Shown piece after piece: positions 61,972 to 64,000 of a stretch of 64,000 bases of DNA (positions are counted from its first letter, which is position 1; each line of letters begins with the position of its first letter). This stretch comes from Enterobacter hormaechei ATCC 49162 (GTDB taxonomy: Bacteria; Pseudomonadota; Gammaproteobacteria; Enterobacterales; Enterobacteriaceae). Under the pieces are notes generated by a model that had not been told where the DNA came from, searched no databases, and saw only the letters and a program-made list of their open reading frames with translations. The position numbers were made by a program, and so were the translations under genes. Location of the stretch: the NCBI RefSeq assembly GCF_001875655.1, contig NZ_MKEQ01000001.1:1302001-1366000 (forward strand), read 5' to 3'.

Positions 61972-63495
61972 CTATCCGCGCGGAGCGTCGCCAAAGACGC
62001 TGTAGTCCGGCAACTGCACCTGCTGATACGGCTCCCAGCCGCCGCCGAGGGCTTTGTAGAGCGCCACCAGGTCAAGCGCGCTCTGCACCTGCGCCTGTGC
62101 CCGTTGCTGTTCGGCCTGAGCAAGCTGGCGCTGGGCGTCCAGCACGTCGATAAAGCTGGCGATACCCTGCCGGTAACTGTCACTGGCGAGATCAAAGGCG
62201 TTTTGCAGCGCATCGATCGTTTTAGCCAGGCCCGCCTCACGCTGCTGGTCAGTGCGATAGCTCACCAGCGCATTTTCAACGTCCCCGAGCGCCGTCAGCA
62301 CCGTCTGACGGTAGTCCAGCACCGCTGCCCCCTGCTGCGCGCGCGCCACCTTGACGCTGGAGACCAGCCGACCGCCCTGGAAGATGGGAATGGAGACCTG
62401 CGGGCCAAAGCTGTAGAAGTGGCTGCTCCAGTCGGTCAGCCAGTTGGATTCGCTGTTGCGCAGGCCGAACTGCCCGGAGAGGGTAAAGCTCGGGAACAGC
62501 TGTGCCACCGACACGCCAATCTGCGCCGTGGCGGCGTGGAGGTTCGCCTCGGCTTCGCGCACGTCCGGGCGACGGCGCGCAAGGGTGGACGGAATACCGG
62601 TCTGCACAATATCCGGCAGCGCGGGCATCGGCTGCACGGACTGGAGTTCGGCATCCAGCGCACCCGGCGGCTTGCCGAGCAGGATCGCCAGCCCGTTCAT
62701 CGCCTGGCGCTCCTGCGCCTGATACTGCGGCAGTTGCGCTTCAAGATTGCCCAGCTGCGCCCGGGCGTTTTCTACGTCCATCTGCGGTGACAGCCCGCCC
62801 CGCTGACGGCTTTCGGTCAGATCCAGCGTCTGCTGCGCGCTTTCAATCTGGGTATTCAGCGTGGCGATAATGCTCTGTGCCCCGCGCAGCTGTAGCCACG
62901 CCCGCGCCACTTCGGCTTCCAGCGACACCAGCGCATCGTTACGCTGCTCTATCGCCGCTTTCTGCTGCGCTTCGGCGGCCTCCACCTGACGACGCACCTT
63001 GCCCCAGAGGTCGATTTCCCACTGGGCGTCGAAGCTGCCCTGGTAGAGGTTAATCGGCTGCGTCAACGGGCCTAACGCGCCCCGCAGTTCAGGATCGATA
63101 TTATCTAACTGGTCATACACGCCGTGGGATTTAAGCTCCCCTTCCAGCCCAAGCTGCTGGCGCGTCGCCTGCACATTGCCATTCACCGACGGGAAAAAGG
63201 CCCCACCGGCCTGGTTAATCTGTTCGCGCGCGCCGGCAATGCGTAATACCGTTTGCTGTAGCGTCAGATTCCCGGCGATGGCACGTTCAATCAGGCTGTC
63301 GAGCTGCGGCGAGCCAAAGGTTTTCCACCACCGCGGGTTGGCGGCGGCGGAGGACGTTTGCGATTTCACCGCGCTGTCGCCCTTATCGTTCCAGTGCGTG
63401 GTGGCGGGCGGCGCGGGCGGCTGGTAGTCCGGCCCGACGGCGCAGCCCGCCAGCAGCATCATTATCATCAGGGGGTGTAAACGTCTGTGTATCAT
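61972..63495 (-). CDS. Outer-membrane efflux factor, OprM/NodT lipoprotein family
   Basis: This TolC-type channel lipoprotein has 507 residues. The signal peptide ends in LLAGC with Cys18 as the lipid anchor, followed by AVGPDYQPP, the family start. Two OEP repeats are present, for example LPDIVQTGIPSTLARRRPDVREAEANL, the classic RPDI-like motif. Its ATG overlaps the stop of the upstream MFS pump (TGATG), so the two form one tripartite efflux system. The membrane-fusion gene should lie beyond the window. Confidence 0.94.
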   Translation of the reverse strand: MIHRRLHPLMIMMLLAGCAVGPDYQPPAPPATTHWNDKGDSAVKSQTSSAAANPRWWKTFGSPQLDSLIERAIAGNLTLQQTVLRIAGAREQINQAGGAFFPSVNGNVQATRQQLGLEGELKSHGVYDQLDNIDPELRGALGPLTQPINLYQGSFDAQWEIDLWGKVRRQVEAAEAQQKAAIEQRNDALVSLEAEVARAWLQLRGAQSIIATLNTQIESAQQTLDLTESRQRGGLSPQMDVENARAQLGNLEAQLPQYQAQERQAMNGLAILLGKPPGALDAELQSVQPMPALPDIVQTGIPSTLARRRPDVREAEANLHAATAQIGVSVAQLFPSFTLSGQFGLRNSESNWLTDWSSHFYSFGPQVSIPIFQGGRLVSSVKVARAQQGAAVLDYRQTVLTALGDVENALVSYRTDQQREAGLAKTIDALQNAFDLASDSYRQGIASFIDVLDAQRQLAQAEQQRAQAQVQSALDLVALYKALGGGWEPYQQVQLPDYSVFGDAPRG

Positions 63496-64000
63496 CAGTG
63501 TGCTCCTGCACTCCCCTCGCTCTTAACCGGCGAGAGCAACAAACAAAACGGAATCAGTACCAGGGCCACCGCGCTCAGGATGGTGAAGACGTCGATGTAG
63601 GCCAGAAAGCGCGACTGCTCGATCATCGTCTGGTACATCCGCCCGGTGGCAATACCGGTCGGATCGCCCACCTGCGTGGTGAAGTTCTGGATCGCCTGGG
63701 CGCTTTCGCGTATCGCCAGCTGGAACTGCTCATTAAACGGCGAAGCGTGGTAAGCCAGATGCGCGCTGTGCGCCTGCGAACGCTCGGTGATGGCCGCCGT
63801 CGAGAGCGAAATCCCAATCGAACCGGCCACGTTGCGGAACATGGTAAACAGCGCCGCCGCGTCGGCGTTAAGCCGCCTTGGTATAGAGATAAAGGCAATG
63901 GTGGTCAGCGGTACAAACAGGAACCCCAGGCCAATCGACTGGGCGCTGCGGAACAGCACCAGCGTTTCGAAATCGATATCCGGCGTCAGCGTGCGGGACC
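63495..64000 (-). CDS. EmrB/QacA-type MFS efflux pump, C-terminal part (runs off window)
   Basis: The last 168 or so residues of a DHA2-family 14-span drug pump are present. The frame stays open to base 64000 (TLTPDIDFETLVLFRSAQ). SIGLGFLFVPLTTIAFISIPR and DAAALFTMFRNVAGSIGISLSTA are typical EmrB segments, followed by a large periplasmic loop and a last span. The start lies outside the window. It overlaps the outer-membrane factor gene by one base. Confidence 0.92.
   Translation of the reverse strand, partial: SRTLTPDIDFETLVLFRSAQSIGLGFLFVPLTTIAFISIPRRLNADAAALFTMFRNVAGSIGISLSTAAITERSQAHSAHLAYHASPFNEQFQLAIRESAQAIQNFTTQVGDPTGIATGRMYQTMIEQSRFLAYIDVFTILSAVALVLIPFCLLLSPVKSEGSAGAH

Noticed and set aside
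1..64000. tRNA, rRNA, CRISPR arrays and insertion sequences
   Set aside because: No cloverleaf-type tRNA ends, rRNA segments, regular spaced repeats or transposase frames were recognised anywhere in the window.

Overview
The window is chromosomal DNA of an Enterobacteriaceae member. Gene content, protein similarity recalled from Escherichia coli, and REP-type repeats point to the Enterobacter cloacae complex or a close relative. That assignment is inferred from protein resemblance and order, not from a database search. Nearly all of the window is the E. coli K-12 18-19 minute region (amiD to ldtB), read in the opposite direction and interrupted by accessory cassettes.

Layout. 197-5966: amiD, ybjQ, ybjP and the arginine transport genes artPIQM and artJ, with ArgR-like boxes. 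6042-8202: an OmpR-type two-component system inserted between artJ and rlmC. 8315-16765: rlmC, ybjO, the putrescine transporter potFGHI, ybjN, rimK and nfsA, all on the minus strand. 16951-19740: grxA, ybjM, ybjL and the sigma-E-dependent sRNA gene rybB. 19741-23122: an AT-rich accessory island with two GIY-YIG-type proteins. One is a membrane-anchored DUF4041 plus GIY-YIG protein with the architecture reported for the anti-phage protein SNIPE. A solitary arsC follows. 23575-33633: rcdA, ybjJ, ybjI, mdfA, an additional PAP2 phosphatase, ybjG, deoR, dacC, gstB, yliI and bssR. 33851-43686: rimO, the glutathione importer gsiABCD with iaaA, and moeA-moeB. 43776-50292: fsaA diverging from a glycyl-radical enzyme and its activase (pflE-pflF), then ybiV and ybiU. 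Three of these promoter regions share one 16-bp motif. 50289-55331: a LacI-type regulator, an MFS carrier and a GH31 glycosidase, an inserted sugar cassette. 55425-58163: ybiT and ldtB. 58208-61689: a GntR regulator, PTS EIIC and GH1 6-phospho-beta-glucosidase cassette with a striking double palindrome upstream. 61972-64000: an outer-membrane efflux factor and the C-terminal part of an EmrB-type MFS pump that runs off the window.

Functionally the window combines envelope maintenance (AmiD, LdtB, DacC, YbjG), amino acid, polyamine and glutathione uptake (Art, Pot, Gsi), redox enzymes (GrxA, NfsA, GstB), molybdopterin synthesis (MoeA, MoeB) and carbohydrate cassettes. The strongest candidates for lesser-known biology are the GIY-YIG island at 19.9-22.7 kb and the shared 16-bp operator-like motif linking fsaA/pflEF, ybiV and ybiU. 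No rRNA, tRNA, CRISPR array or complete insertion sequence was recognised.
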